From Fischerella sp. JS2 (lineage in GTDB: Bacteria; Cyanobacteriota; Cyanobacteriia; Cyanobacteriales; Nostocaceae), in contig NZ_CP135918.1 in assembly GCF_032393985.1 (NCBI RefSeq), forward strand, positions 2,666,001 to 2,730,000: DNA of 64,000 nt, written 5' to 3'. This document shows, piece after piece, positions 45,383 to 54,014 of the stretch. Position 1 is the first letter of the stretch, and every line of letters starts with the position of its first letter. Under the pieces are notes generated by a model that searched no databases, was not told the origin of the DNA, and saw only the letters and a program-made list of their open reading frames with translations. Both the position numbers and the translations under genes were made by a program.

Positions 45383-46100
45383 ATGAAGCAGTTTATTACT
45401 ACACTTGCCATCACTTCAACTCTTGTTATCACTCAAGCTTGCGCCTCACAAGTAAATAGGAGTGAAACACCAGACTCTAATGCTACCACCGTAAGTAATG
45501 CAAATCCCCATACGGATCACAATATGGAGGATTCTAAAACACCACAGGCAAAGGAGAATTCTCAATAGCGGTCATAACATGGGGAATTCCTATGATAGAC
45601 ATTCTGGTCATTCCAAGTTAGAACCAGCGATCGCTACTGCAAAGCTTACCCTCCCCACCAAAATTACTCCCAACACTTCTGTACCTATAATGATTGAAGT
45701 GAAAAAAAATGGTAAAACTATTGCTAATTTTGACAAATTCCAAGAACAATTAATGCATCTAATTGTTGTAAGTGATGATCTCCAATCTTTCAATCATATC
45801 CATCCCACATATAAAGTAAATGGACGCTTTGAGGTTCAAGCTAATTTTCTCCATCCAGGGGGTTACAGCCTTTTCAGCGATTACAAAGTAGCTGGAAAAG
45901 CAGAACAAGTTTCGGTGTTGAAAGCACAAGTTCCAGGTAAAAGTCCAGGTGCATCCACAATTGATTTATCTACTACAAAGACTTTTGGTAATACTAAGGC
46001 TAATCTCAAGTTATCTCAACCAACACTCAAAGCTGGACAAGAAGTTCATGTAATTTTCAACTTACAAGATACTGTCAGCAACCAACCACCGAAAGTTTGA
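45383..46100 (+). pseudogene. Second metal-region lipoprotein, frameshifted
   Basis: ATG at 45383 follows GGAGAAA. The lipobox ends in TQAC, and a His/Met-rich part (HTDHNMEDSK) leads to a frame change near 45565, after which GHNMGNSYDRHSGHSK continues. The following beta-rich part (SDDLQSFNHIHPTYKVNGRF, NFLHPGGYSLFSDYKVAGKA) is intact but stops at 46100 where relatives go on; further pieces lie in another frame up to 46300. Not functional as one protein; it overlaps nothing else. Confidence 0.75.
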
Positions 46101-46321
46101 AACCTTATCAGCCCTTCTGCCTTGCCCTTCGGGCTGAGAACACAAGCTACAACTGCCTTTCAGCCATTTTAGGGCTGAGCGATGTGCTTTTGACTAAGGT
46201 AATAAGTACAATAGGTGAGGAAAAAGCTGTTTATCCAAAACTCCATACCCTTTTTCCTGAAAAAACAGGATTTTTTATGCTTTATACATTGCAATCTTAA
46301 ATTTCTTTTTCCAAGCTGATT

Positions 46322-46360
46322 ATTTCATCTTGATTTCATAGTGACCATTCAAACTGTTTT
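46322..46360 (+). promoter_or_regulatory. ATTTCAT direct-repeat box 8, before DUF2808 gene
   Basis: ATTTCAT at 46322-46328 and 46333-46339, 15 nt, then TGTTTT at 46355-46360. Leader to 46430 about 63 nt. Confidence 0.65.
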
Positions 46361-46429
46361 TGTAGAGGTTTATTCACCAAAGTTAAACCTGAAATTTAGT
46401 TGAGATAGTTTGTTAATTTAACGGTCAAG

Positions 46430-46906
46430 ATGAAGAGAATATTATTTTATACTGCTGTATGTAGTGTGGCTATTACAGCTTTAATTTCTGTTGGCTATGC
46501 AACTGCGAAAACAGATAATAATAAGGTTGCTAATATTGACAATAATTTGCAATCTACTCCTACTGGCTGGCGGCTTGTTAAACAGACATTCCAGTTACAC
46601 ATTCCTAAAAATAGCAACGCTCTTTCCCAGCTAATTATTGACACTCCATCCACGGTAGCTGTGAGTAATGACATTGAGGTTTTAGACGAGCAAGGTGAAA
46701 AATTTAAAATTAATGTCTCTGCCGATGGCAGAAGGATTATCATAGATTTTCCTCAGCCAGTTACTTCTAATACTAAGCTCTTTATCAACCTAAACGAAGT
46801 CAAACAACCAATTTTTGGTTCTGCTTCTATATATCACCTCTCGGTTAAGGTCATTGGTAACAATAAAGAGATTCCTGTAGGTGTAGCTCAGTTCCCAAAT
46901 CTTTAA
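46430..46906 (+). CDS. DUF2808 secreted protein, copy 1
   Basis: 158 residues. Signal peptide near 1-25 (ends GYATA), then TPTGWRLVKQTFQLHIPKNS, the DUF2808 start, with RIIIDFPQPVTSNTKLFINL and VGVAQFPNL at the end. These are small beta-rich periplasmic proteins of cyanobacteria of unknown role, seen to respond to stress. The first of two tandem paralogues, each under its own ATTTCAT box. Confidence 0.85.
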   Translation: MKRILFYTAVCSVAITALISVGYATAKTDNNKVANIDNNLQSTPTGWRLVKQTFQLHIPKNSNALSQLIIDTPSTVAVSNDIEVLDEQGEKFKINVSADGRRIIIDFPQPVTSNTKLFINLNEVKQPIFGSASIYHLSVKVIGNNKEIPVGVAQFPNL

Positions 46907-46945
46907 TTTACAAAGCTTGACAACTATCTTAAAAATCCATCTAAA

Positions 46946-46984
46946 ATTTCATCTTGATTTCATTAACAATTGCCAAACTGGTAA
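46946..46984 (+). promoter_or_regulatory. ATTTCAT direct-repeat box 9, before DUF2808 gene
   Basis: ATTTCAT at 46946-46952 and 46957-46963, 15 nt, then TGGTAA at 46979-46984. Leader to 47224 about 235 nt. Confidence 0.65.
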
Positions 46985-47223
46985 ATAGGAGGATCATATC
47001 TCTGTTGGCAATAACTTTACTAGCAGCTTAAAACTGCTAACAGTAAATAGGCTATCTAACTTCCCCTAATTAATTGCTGAATTAAGGGGATAAGCTTATT
47101 ATGGTTTTTCTACAAATTTGTGATGCTTCAGTCAGTATCAGGTTAATTCAAAAAGTATGAACCTCAGCTTTAACTCTTTTACTTAAGCTTTAGTTGACAT
47201 AGTTGATTTATCGGAAATTAAAT

Positions 47224-47721
47224 ATGAAGAAATTACTGATATATACCACTACTTTAGCTCTGGCTAGCATAGCTCTGTTATCTCCTAGTTATGCAACTGC
47301 TAATACAGCTAATACAGATAATGGTAAAGTTCCTCATATTGACGGAAATGAACAATTTCCGCCTACACGCTGGCGGATTGTTAAACATACTATTCAGATC
47401 CATGTTCCTAAAAATAGCAAAGCTCTTACCGAACTAAGTATTAATTTTCCTAATACCATAACTATCAGTAGTGATATCAAAAATATCAAGATTGTGGATG
47501 AAAAAGAGCAAAAAATTAATGCAAATATTTCTGTCAATGATAGAAACATACAAATAGCTTTTGCTGAACCAGTTGCTCCTAACACCAAGTTTAATGTTGA
47601 ACTAAAGAATGTCAAAAGACGACTTGTAGGCAATGGTTATATCTATCAGCTATCGGCAAAATTTGTTGGTAGTGATGCAGAAATACCTATAGGTGTAGCT
47701 CAGTTTCACCTCTATTATTAA
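47224..47721 (+). CDS. DUF2808 secreted protein, copy 2
   Basis: 165 residues from ATG at 47224. Signal peptide ends near YATA. TRWRIVKHTIQIHVPKNSKA, IQIAFAEPVAPNTKFNVEL and IGVAQFHLYY parallel copy 1 along the whole length. Divergence between the two suggests an old duplication. Same family, same unknown role. Confidence 0.85.
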   Translation: MKKLLIYTTTLALASIALLSPSYATANTANTDNGKVPHIDGNEQFPPTRWRIVKHTIQIHVPKNSKALTELSINFPNTITISSDIKNIKIVDEKEQKINANISVNDRNIQIAFAEPVAPNTKFNVELKNVKRRLVGNGYIYQLSAKFVGSDAEIPIGVAQFHLYY

Positions 47722-47936
47722 TGTCAATAACTTTAGTTAATAAATTTATCCACTTTGTACTAATTAAGAATGTGGACTAAATTTAGTCTATATTTTTGAC
47801 ATTCTTAGCAAAGAATAACAGTTTTTTATCTTTCCTTAATCAAGGCGTTGACAAGGAGAATTTTTGTAGTGTAGAGATTATCAAAAATTAATATAAATAA
47901 ATAATTGAATGTAAAAAAATATCCAGCCTCAGCAAA

Positions 47937-47975
47937 ATTTCATTCTGATTTCATTTTTATCTGCCAAGCTAAGAA
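47937..47975 (+). promoter_or_regulatory. ATTTCAT direct-repeat box 10, before RppA-like regulator
   Basis: ATTTCAT at 47937-47943 and 47948-47954, 15 nt, then TAAGAA at 47970-47975. It is distal to box 11. The 47,722-48,268 gap has no gene. Confidence 0.72.
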
Positions 47976-48153
47976 TTAGCTCAATAGACTCCTTGCAAAA
48001 AATTACTTTTTATAACTCCTCTAATTAACCTCACTCCAAATTGCAGCAAGCGAGTCTACTGAGTTTTTTCTTGATTAATTATCTCCTGGCAACACTTTCA
48101 CTTACGTTAAAATCTTGTGAATTTAAGTCTTAAGTTTTATTTAAAGCCTAAAA

Positions 48154-48192
48154 ATTTCATTTTAATTTCATAAACCTCTGTCAACCTATTTT
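48154..48192 (+). promoter_or_regulatory. ATTTCAT direct-repeat box 11, before RppA-like regulator
   Basis: ATTTCAT at 48154-48160 and 48165-48171, 15 nt, then TATTTT at 48187-48192; a TATAAT also lies near 48200. Supports autoregulation of the response regulator that follows. Confidence 0.72.
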
Positions 48193-48268
48193 TAAAGGTA
48201 TAATCCTGTTACTAATTATGCTTGCTTCACAAATTTGCTACAAATCTCTAAATAACGATGAATTGTTT

Positions 48269-48973
48269 ATGCGGGTGCTGTTAGTCGAAGATGAACCGGA
48301 TTTAGGTGCTGCAATTAAGCGAACTTTAAATCAACAAAAGTACGTAGTTGATTGGGTTACGGACGGTACTGAGGCTTGGGCATATTTAGAAAATCGTTGG
48401 ACGCACTATACACTAGCTATTCTTGATTGGATGCTGCCAGGAATGTCAGGCTTAGAGTTGTGCCAAAGATTACGGAAGAACAACAATCCTCTACCTGTGT
48501 TGATGCTAACAGCTAAGGATAGGATGGAAGACAAAGTTGCAGGGTTGGATGCGGGTGCAGATGACTACTTAGTAAAGCCGTTTGGCATGGCGGAATTGTT
48601 AGCGCGGTTACGGGCATTACAGAGGCGATCGCCTCACTTCCAACCAAAGGAATTAACTGTTGGCAACCTGAGTCTAGATTACAGCAGTAGTGCCATTGTG
48701 AGTCAAAACGCTTGTGGAGGCAAACAAGTAATTCCCCTTACTAATAAGGAATTCCAACTACTAGAGTATTTTATGAAGCACCCAAATCAAATTGTTACCA
48801 CAGAACAAATTCGCAATCAACTTTGGGAAGTGAGTGCAGAACCTGCTAGTAATGTGGTAGCAGCTCAAGTGCGTTTGCTACGCCGTAAGTTAGCAAATAG
48901 TGGCTGCACAAACCCAATTGAAACCTTACATGGTATGGGGTATCGTCTAAATCTTACCGATGAATCAAAATAA
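48269..48973 (+). CDS. OmpR-family response regulator, RppA/NrsR-like
   Basis: 234 residues from ATG at 48269, at the start of the receiver (MRVLLVEDEPDLGAAIKRTL); an ATG at 48218 is 17 codons earlier. Asp53 (AILDWMLPG) and VKPFGMAELLARLRAL are intact; the winged helix has ASNVVAAQVRLLRRKL and LHGMGYRLNL. This is the RppA/NrsR type that controls metal or redox genes in Synechocystis. Two ATTTCAT boxes stand upstream, so it is a prime candidate for the box-binding protein. Its kinase partner is a remnant. Confidence 0.88.
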   Translation: MRVLLVEDEPDLGAAIKRTLNQQKYVVDWVTDGTEAWAYLENRWTHYTLAILDWMLPGMSGLELCQRLRKNNNPLPVLMLTAKDRMEDKVAGLDAGADDYLVKPFGMAELLARLRALQRRSPHFQPKELTVGNLSLDYSSSAIVSQNACGGKQVIPLTNKEFQLLEYFMKHPNQIVTTEQIRNQLWEVSAEPASNVVAAQVRLLRRKLANSGCTNPIETLHGMGYRLNLTDESK

Positions 48974-49338
48974 ACTGTTTAATCTGACTCGTGTTCGTTT
49001 AGCGCTGTAGTATGCGCTAGTTATGGCTTTTATTTTAAGTCTGTCTGGATTCGGTCTCTACAAAGCAGTATCTCATGCCCATTGGATAGCCTTAGACCGA
49101 GAACTAGAGTCTGTAGCAGGAACTTTGCACGTCCCGTAGTACTGGTGGTTCTGGATTGGGATTAGCTATTGCTATGGCAATTGTTCAGGCACACCAAGGC
49201 AATTTGAAAGTACAAAACGAATTAGGTAAAGGTAGCATTTTTACTGTTGAATTACCCTTCAATACCCCCGCGCTAAAAAGTTTTTGCTCTATTGAGCCTT
49301 TTAAAGGGCTGTATCGTCGCCAAGGCAAACGCATCTAG
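48960..49338 (+). pseudogene. RppB/NrsS-type histidine kinase with nonsense codon and internal deletion
   Basis: ATG at 48960 overlaps the response-regulator stop. The kinase N-terminus reads NKLFNLTRVRLAL, then TAG at 49008-49010 (Trp expected), YALVMAFILSLSGFGLY, a membrane helix. Near 49130 the frame jumps straight into STGGSGLGLAIAMAIVQAHQ, the G2 box, and runs to 49338. The H, N and G1 boxes and most of the sensor are gone, so it cannot phosphorylate. Confidence 0.85.
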
Positions 49339-49687
49339 ATTTTTTCCATCAATGTGATACTGTTGTGGACGCCATACGTTCCACATTACGAGATTACTGT
49401 ACTTTGATACACACCTCAACAAAACATCAATAGCATATAGAAACTAAGCGAAAAGTATGGCTTCACAGAGCTATTGAGAATATATAGAATTAATTCAGAA
49501 GCAGTGGCAGAAGTTAGCTCAGATGAGCAACACATAGAACTGATAAGAAAAATTAATTTTTAATAAAAATAAAAATGTGAGAATTCAAACAAAAATCACG
49601 TGCGAGAATTCTGTTGTTATGTTTGGGGTAACTTTCTAGGCAGGGAAATTAGGTAGAAATGGAAAGGCTTGCACTCTCAAAGGACTT

Positions 49688-49981
49688 TTGGCACGGGGTA
49701 TCGATTTTGATTTGGAACGGGATGTTTTGGCTTTAGTCCAACGTGCTACAACTAACAACCAAGAAGACAAGCAAACGTCAATGAATACGTTGATTGCCAA
49801 AATTCAAAATCATCCTCAAAACTTATCTATGTATACGTCAGATTCCCACAGCCACAATGTCGCCCACAAGAGCCAATCTGCTAATGTTTCTGAGTTGAGT
49901 AACTCCCAACGGCAAGATTGCATACTTAAGTCTAAAGTGAATTATTTAAAGCGCCACAAAAGTGCAGAATTAGACCTCTAA
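49688..49981 (+). other. Unassigned open frame between pseudogenes
   Basis: 97 codons rich in Gln, Asn, Ser and His, beginning ARGIDFDLERDVLALVQRAT. No ribosome site, no known domain. It may be the tail of a lost gene (the upstream bases continue as coding-like sequence in another frame). The rest of 49,339-50,040 shows no gene. Confidence 0.3.
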
Positions 49982-50163
49982 TACTTATGACTCACCGCAA
50001 CCCAATTCTAAAGGTTTGATAATTAACTACAAGTTATACTCATTTTCCAAGAAAGCCAGTATTCGTTCCTGCTTGGATGTGAGACTCCCAGGCAGGATCT
50101 GCTAATCTTCCCAGTGCTTCCACTACAGCCGCATGGGTTGGCTCAAAATCTTTATAAATTTCG

Positions 50164-50383
50164 TCAGCAACTGTAGTATTCGTGGTTGCGAAAACCTTCG
50201 AGAATTACTTCGCATTCTTCTTTTGTAAAAGGTTTGGGACGAGATTTTTTAGGAACCTTTAGTCCTGTTAGTGTTTCCGTCCAAGGATTACTTTCGGGAA
50301 GTAGCTTGTGTTTAATTGCCCAAGCCCAACAGGACTTTAAAACCGTGCTTGCGATCGCGAACTGTAATCGGTTTTTGTAGTGA
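50164..50383 (-). pseudogene. Tyrosine integrase fragment next to tRNA-Ala
   Basis: Minus strand from 50383: HYKNRLQFAIASTVLKSCWA, then WAIKHKLLPESNPWTETLTG and KPFTKEECEVILEGFRNHEYY, up to a TGA at 50166. This is the core-binding part and start of the catalytic domain of a phage-type integrase. A different protein tail (DEIYKDFEPTHAAVVEALGR and on) continues in frame to about 50040. The catalytic R-H-R-Y region is absent. Confidence 0.7.
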
Positions 50384-50384
50384 A

Positions 50385-50457
50385 TGGAGAATAGGAGACT
50401 CGAACCCCTGACCTCTGCGGTGCGATCGCAGCGCTCTACCAGCTGAGCTAATTCCCC
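50385..50457 (-). tRNA. tRNA-Ala (anticodon CGC)
   Basis: 73 nt on the minus strand. Acceptor GGGGAAT pairs with ATTCTCC, including the G3-U70 pair that identifies alanine tRNA. D arm GCTC/GAGC, anticodon stem CTGCG/CGCAG around loop ATCGCAC (anticodon CGC), T arm AGGGG-TTCGAGT-CTCCT. The 3' CCA is not encoded. An integrase fragment begins directly at its 3' end, the usual place for island integration. Confidence 0.92.
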
Positions 50458-50465
50458 AAATAGTT

Positions 50466-50516
50466 ATTGGTTAGTGGTTAGTTGTTTACCACTAACTACT
50501 AACTACTAACAATTTC
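50466..50516. repeat. Heptanucleotide STRR (ACTAACT type)
   Basis: Repeats of CTAACTA/TTAGTGG with slight variation between the tRNA and the HAD gene. Such seven-base tandem repeats are typical of heterocystous cyanobacteria. Confidence 0.7.
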
Positions 50517-50521
50517 CTATA

Positions 50522-51250
50522 TTAACATTCACCTGCGGTTGGTTGGCACTGGTTTTTTAAATATACTTCCTGTACACGTTCTAGTTCTAAATCAGTTAGA
50601 TAATCTACAGTCCAGTTTGCTAGACGTTGAAGCATGTGAAATGGGTAAGTATTTGCTACACCCACAACTTGCATCCCGGCGCGTTTTGCTGCTTGGATAC
50701 CAGCTGGAGTATCTTCAATTGCCAAACACTCATTTGGTTGTAAATCCAAATCTGCATAAGCTTGGTTAAGGCGTTCTACTGCTAACAAGTAACCATCAGG
50801 TTCTGGTTTACTGGTGATGATGTCATCTCCAGCTATAATCACAGGAAAGTATTCAGTTAGCTTGGCACGTTCCAGAACAAGTTCTATTTCTTTACGAATT
50901 GCACCACTAACTAGTGCTATGTTTAAGTTGCGCGATCGCACCTGAAATATCAAGTCATCTAAACCAGAATATAAAGGCAACTTTTCCAGCTTTTCTAATT
51001 CCAAAGCATATAGTTCTGCTTTCTTGATTAACAGTCGAGTTAAGTACTCTTGTGTCACAACTCTACCGCGACGAGTGAGTAAATCATGAAAACAGGCGCG
51101 ATCGCTTCGTCCCAGAGAAGCTTGACGTTCATCACTTCGTTGAGGTTGGAGGTTTTCTTGAATGAGAATCTCATCAATTAATTGTAGGTGGATGGACTCA
51201 TCATTGATGATGACGCCATTAAAATCAAACAGAACTGCCTTTAAAGTCAT
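50522..51250 (-). CDS. HAD-family hydrolase, beta-phosphoglucomutase-like
   Basis: 242 residues. Motif I is FDFNGVIIND: the nucleophile Asp is present but the usual second Asp of DXD is Asn, as in a subset of cyanobacterial relatives. Motif II SGA, Lys and motif IV IEDTPAGIQAAKRAGM are present. A sugar-phosphate phosphatase or mutase is likely; with the Asn a mutase role is less sure. Its ATG overlaps the methyltransferase stop, so they are one unit. Confidence 0.85.
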   Translation of the reverse strand: MTLKAVLFDFNGVIINDESIHLQLIDEILIQENLQPQRSDERQASLGRSDRACFHDLLTRRGRVVTQEYLTRLLIKKAELYALELEKLEKLPLYSGLDDLIFQVRSRNLNIALVSGAIRKEIELVLERAKLTEYFPVIIAGDDIITSKPEPDGYLLAVERLNQAYADLDLQPNECLAIEDTPAGIQAAKRAGMQVVGVANTYPFHMLQRLANWTVDYLTDLELERVQEVYLKNQCQPTAGEC

Positions 51251-52194
51251 GCCGTTGTATCAAAAGCTGGAGACGGAAAACCCTGTAAGTCGTTGTTGTC
51301 TAGTATGCTATCTGGTGATGCCGGAGTATACTGTTGCATCTTTTGCACAGTTTCTCCTGTTGTGGAAATCGGTTTGATACCGCTAGTCACCTGATTTGTC
51401 CACCACACATCCTGAGTTTGTACTCCTGCAAATCCTGCTGCACCCATCCACGCATCCACACTGCCATTTGCATACTCACGAATATAAGGCTCTTCAAATA
51501 CATCATTGAGCCATTCTATCTGACGTAGGGTCTTTTGATTACCATCTAAGATCAGCACTTGTCCACCGACGCGTAATAAGCGAAATGCCTCTCGTAGAAT
51601 TGCCTGAGAAATAGCTGCTGGTGTTTCGTGGAATAACAAATTTGCTGTGACTAAGTCAAAAGAGTTACTTGGTAATCTAGTATCTTCTGCATTGCCATGT
51701 CGCCAATGTATATGCAAATTAGCACTTTCGGCTTTGTGGGAGGCCCTTACTAACATATAAGGAGATAAATCCAAACCAATAACTTCGGCATCAGGAAAAG
51801 CCTGCTTGAGCATTAATGTTGTTGATCCTGTACCGCAACCCAAATCTATTATGCGTTGCGGCACGACTTTGATCGCATTAATTAAGCTGTAGCGAACCCA
51901 AGTTTCATTTGGTGGTAAAACGTATTGGGTAACAGCATCGTAGCTCACCGCCGCACCAGAGTTCAGATATCCACCTTTGATTCCGTGGAAGTTTTGGCTG
52001 CTGTAGTAAGTAGGCATTGTAACATCAGCACGTCGAAAGCGATCGCTTTCTTTTTCCCAGTCCACACTTTTGGCATAATTCTGTAACTCTTCTTCATTAA
52101 TCAAAAGACGTACTACAGGCGACACAAACCGCTCCCAGATTGTATTTTCACGAATCGTCATAAGATGTTTGAAATTTGATGAACTGTTAAGCAT
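51247..52194 (-). CDS. Class I SAM-dependent methyltransferase
   Basis: 315 residues; an internal ATG at 52161 could be the start. N-terminal helical part (WERFVSPVVRLLINEEELQN), then motif I IIDLGCGTGSTTLML, GLDLSPYMLVRA, DLVTANLLFHETP and LLRVGGQVLILDG. Translationally coupled to the HAD gene by a four-base overlap. Substrate unknown. Confidence 0.85.
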   Translation of the reverse strand: MLNSSSNFKHLMTIRENTIWERFVSPVVRLLINEEELQNYAKSVDWEKESDRFRRADVTMPTYYSSQNFHGIKGGYLNSGAAVSYDAVTQYVLPPNETWVRYSLINAIKVVPQRIIDLGCGTGSTTLMLKQAFPDAEVIGLDLSPYMLVRASHKAESANLHIHWRHGNAEDTRLPSNSFDLVTANLLFHETPAAISQAILREAFRLLRVGGQVLILDGNQKTLRQIEWLNDVFEEPYIREYANGSVDAWMGAAGFAGVQTQDVWWTNQVTSGIKPISTTGETVQKMQQYTPASPDSILDNNDLQGFPSPAFDTTA

Positions 52195-52529
52195 GAGGCA
52201 AAAGGGAAAACTCCCAACAGCCCTAGTTTCAAAAGTTGGAATGTTACATTTAATTGTGTCTAGCTACTTAAAAGTAGGTTTATTAGTATTTATTATTATT
52301 TACAAATTTTAATATATTTTTGCCAGCTTGATAAAAGAGGTGAGATGACCTGAAAAAGGCAGAAAGAGGAGCCACTGCATCCTTAGAAATTCCCGAGGGC
52401 AATGCTCGCCAAAGCTTGCATCCAGCAATCATTGCCCTGGTTGTAGCATGTGGCGTGGTAGTAGACAGCGATGCTGAAGCAAAGAAAGTTTTTTCATCCG
52501 TTTTGGTTTACGTAGTTCATGAAATTATA

Positions 52530-52569
52530 TTGACATTTATATTATCCTGTGTTACATATATACTACAAA
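52530..52569 (+). promoter_or_regulatory. Possible promoter region before rtcB
   Basis: TTGACA at 52530-52535, then AT-rich sequence; 22 bases at 52548-52569 (TGTGTTACATATATA-N-TACAAA) recur at 63828-63847-type position near a second promoter. The 52,195-52,774 gap also contains an unassigned open stretch around 52,350-52,500 (EIPEGNARQSLHPAIIALVV) and no clear gene. Confidence 0.35.
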
Positions 52570-52601
52570 ATGTAGTAAGCAATTGCTCGCTCAAATTTAA
52601 G

Positions 52602-52626
52602 GGCTAAAGCCGTGACTACGAACTTT
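52602..52626 (+). repeat. Dispersed GGCTAAAG...ACTACGAACTTT repeat
   Basis: The 25-base motif at 52602-52626 matches 59372-59396 at most positions (GGCTAAAG, ACTACGAACTTT). It lies outside genes both times. A known style of dispersed repeat in Nostocales. Confidence 0.5.
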
Positions 52627-52774
52627 TACAACTCATCAAAACTAATGACATAGACACCACACTACACAACCACACAAGTTCTGAGGGGAAAGGTTCCCAA
52701 CTAAAAAGTTAGGGATCTGAAAATCTCTACAACTAACAACCATTAATTATTAACCACCAACTATTTTTAAAAAT

Positions 52775-53956
52775 ATGCCTTACGAAAAATTAGAAATTTC
52801 TACATTATCTCCTGTTTTATCTTGGGCAAATCATCCTTTGGCAACAGAAGAAACCAAGATGGCAAAAAATGTAGCATCACTACCATTTGTATTTAAACAT
52901 GTAGCATTAATGCCGGATGTTCACTTGGGTAAAGGTGCGTTAGTAGGTTCTGTAATTGCCACTAAAGAAGCAATTATTCCTGCGGCTGTCGGTGTTGATA
53001 TTGGTTGCGGGATGGCTGCTATCAAAACACCATTCAAAGGTGAACAATTAGAAGGTAAACTCAAGAAGATTCGCTTAGATATCGAAGCCGCAATTCCTAC
53101 AGGATTTAACGAAAATAAAGAAGTCGAAAAAGCTGTAACAAATTGGCAAAGCTGGCGAGATTTTAAAGACTTGCATCCAGGGGTGCAAAACTTGCAAGAA
53201 AAAGCGATGCGACAAATGGGTTCTCTAGGCGGAGGTAATCATTTTATTGAAGTTTGTCTCGATACAGAGAACCAAGTTTGGTTGATGTTACATTCTGGTT
53301 CTCGCCATATCGGAAATGTGCTAGCACAGTCTCACATAAATACGGCAAAAGAATTAGCAAAAATGGCAGGTAATAATTTGCCTGATCCAGATTTAGCTCA
53401 TTTTGTGGCTGGTACACTAGAATTCCAAACATATTGGCATGATTTACAGTGGGCGCAAGCATACGCACGCTTCAACCGCGATGTAATGATGGCACGTTTT
53501 AAACACATTATCGAAAAGCATTTAGCAGGAGGGAAAGCGACGAAACCTTTACTAGAAGTAAATTGCCATCATAATTATGCTGAACAAGAAGTACATTTTG
53601 GTGAGGAAGTGTATGTAACTCGTAAAGGTGCAGTGCGTGCCCAAACAGAAGATTATGGCATTATACCTGGTTCAATGGGGGCAAAATCATTCATTGTGAA
53701 AGGTAAAGGTTGTGCTAATAGCTTTTGTTCTTGTAGTCATGGTGCTGGTCGTTTACTATCAAGAAATAAGGCAAAAAATGTCTATACACTTGATGATTTA
53801 ATTGAACAAACAAAAGGGGTAGAATGTCGCAAAGACACAGGTGTTTTGGATGAAATACCAGGTGCTTATAAACCTATAGATGAAGTGATGACAAATCAAT
53901 CTGATTTAGTGGAAGTAGTAGCTACACTCAAGCAGGTTATTTGTGTGAAAGGTTAA
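52775..53956 (+). CDS. rtcB: RtcB-family RNA ligase
   Basis: 393 residues. Metal-binding motifs ALMPDVHLGKGALVGSVIAT, GVDIGCGMAA and GGGNHFIEV are in place, and CSHGAGRLLSR holds the histidine that takes GMP. RtcB joins 2',3'-cyclic-phosphate RNA ends to 5'-OH ends with GTP. It is shorter than E. coli RtcB (408) but complete. It stands alone, no rtcA or archease next to it, and has a strong terminator. Repair of cleaved tRNA is the likely role. Confidence 0.93.
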   Translation: MPYEKLEISTLSPVLSWANHPLATEETKMAKNVASLPFVFKHVALMPDVHLGKGALVGSVIATKEAIIPAAVGVDIGCGMAAIKTPFKGEQLEGKLKKIRLDIEAAIPTGFNENKEVEKAVTNWQSWRDFKDLHPGVQNLQEKAMRQMGSLGGGNHFIEVCLDTENQVWLMLHSGSRHIGNVLAQSHINTAKELAKMAGNNLPDPDLAHFVAGTLEFQTYWHDLQWAQAYARFNRDVMMARFKHIIEKHLAGGKATKPLLEVNCHHNYAEQEVHFGEEVYVTRKGAVRAQTEDYGIIPGSMGAKSFIVKGKGCANSFCSCSHGAGRLLSRNKAKNVYTLDDLIEQTKGVECRKDTGVLDEIPGAYKPIDEVMTNQSDLVEVVATLKQVICVKG

Positions 53957-53981
53957 ATTCATTTGTGTGCGTCTATTTAGG

Positions 53982-54014
53982 AAAAACCTGGTTTCTTCCA
54001 GAAACCAGGTTTTT
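53982..54014 (+). terminator. Rho-independent terminator after rtcB
   Basis: AAAAACCTGGTTTC (53982-53995) and GAAACCAGGTTTTT (54001-54014), perfect 14-bp stem with loop TTCCA and a T tract, 26 bases past the rtcB stop. Confidence 0.9.

Noticed and set aside
46097-46300. Short open frame after the broken lipoprotein
   Set aside because: It continues displaced pieces of the lipoprotein region; no ribosome site or domain.
52416-52607. Open frame starting HPAIIALVVACGVVVDS
   Set aside because: Upstream bases continue in frame without a start, the second half is low-complexity AT-rich, and it has no family. At most a gene fragment.
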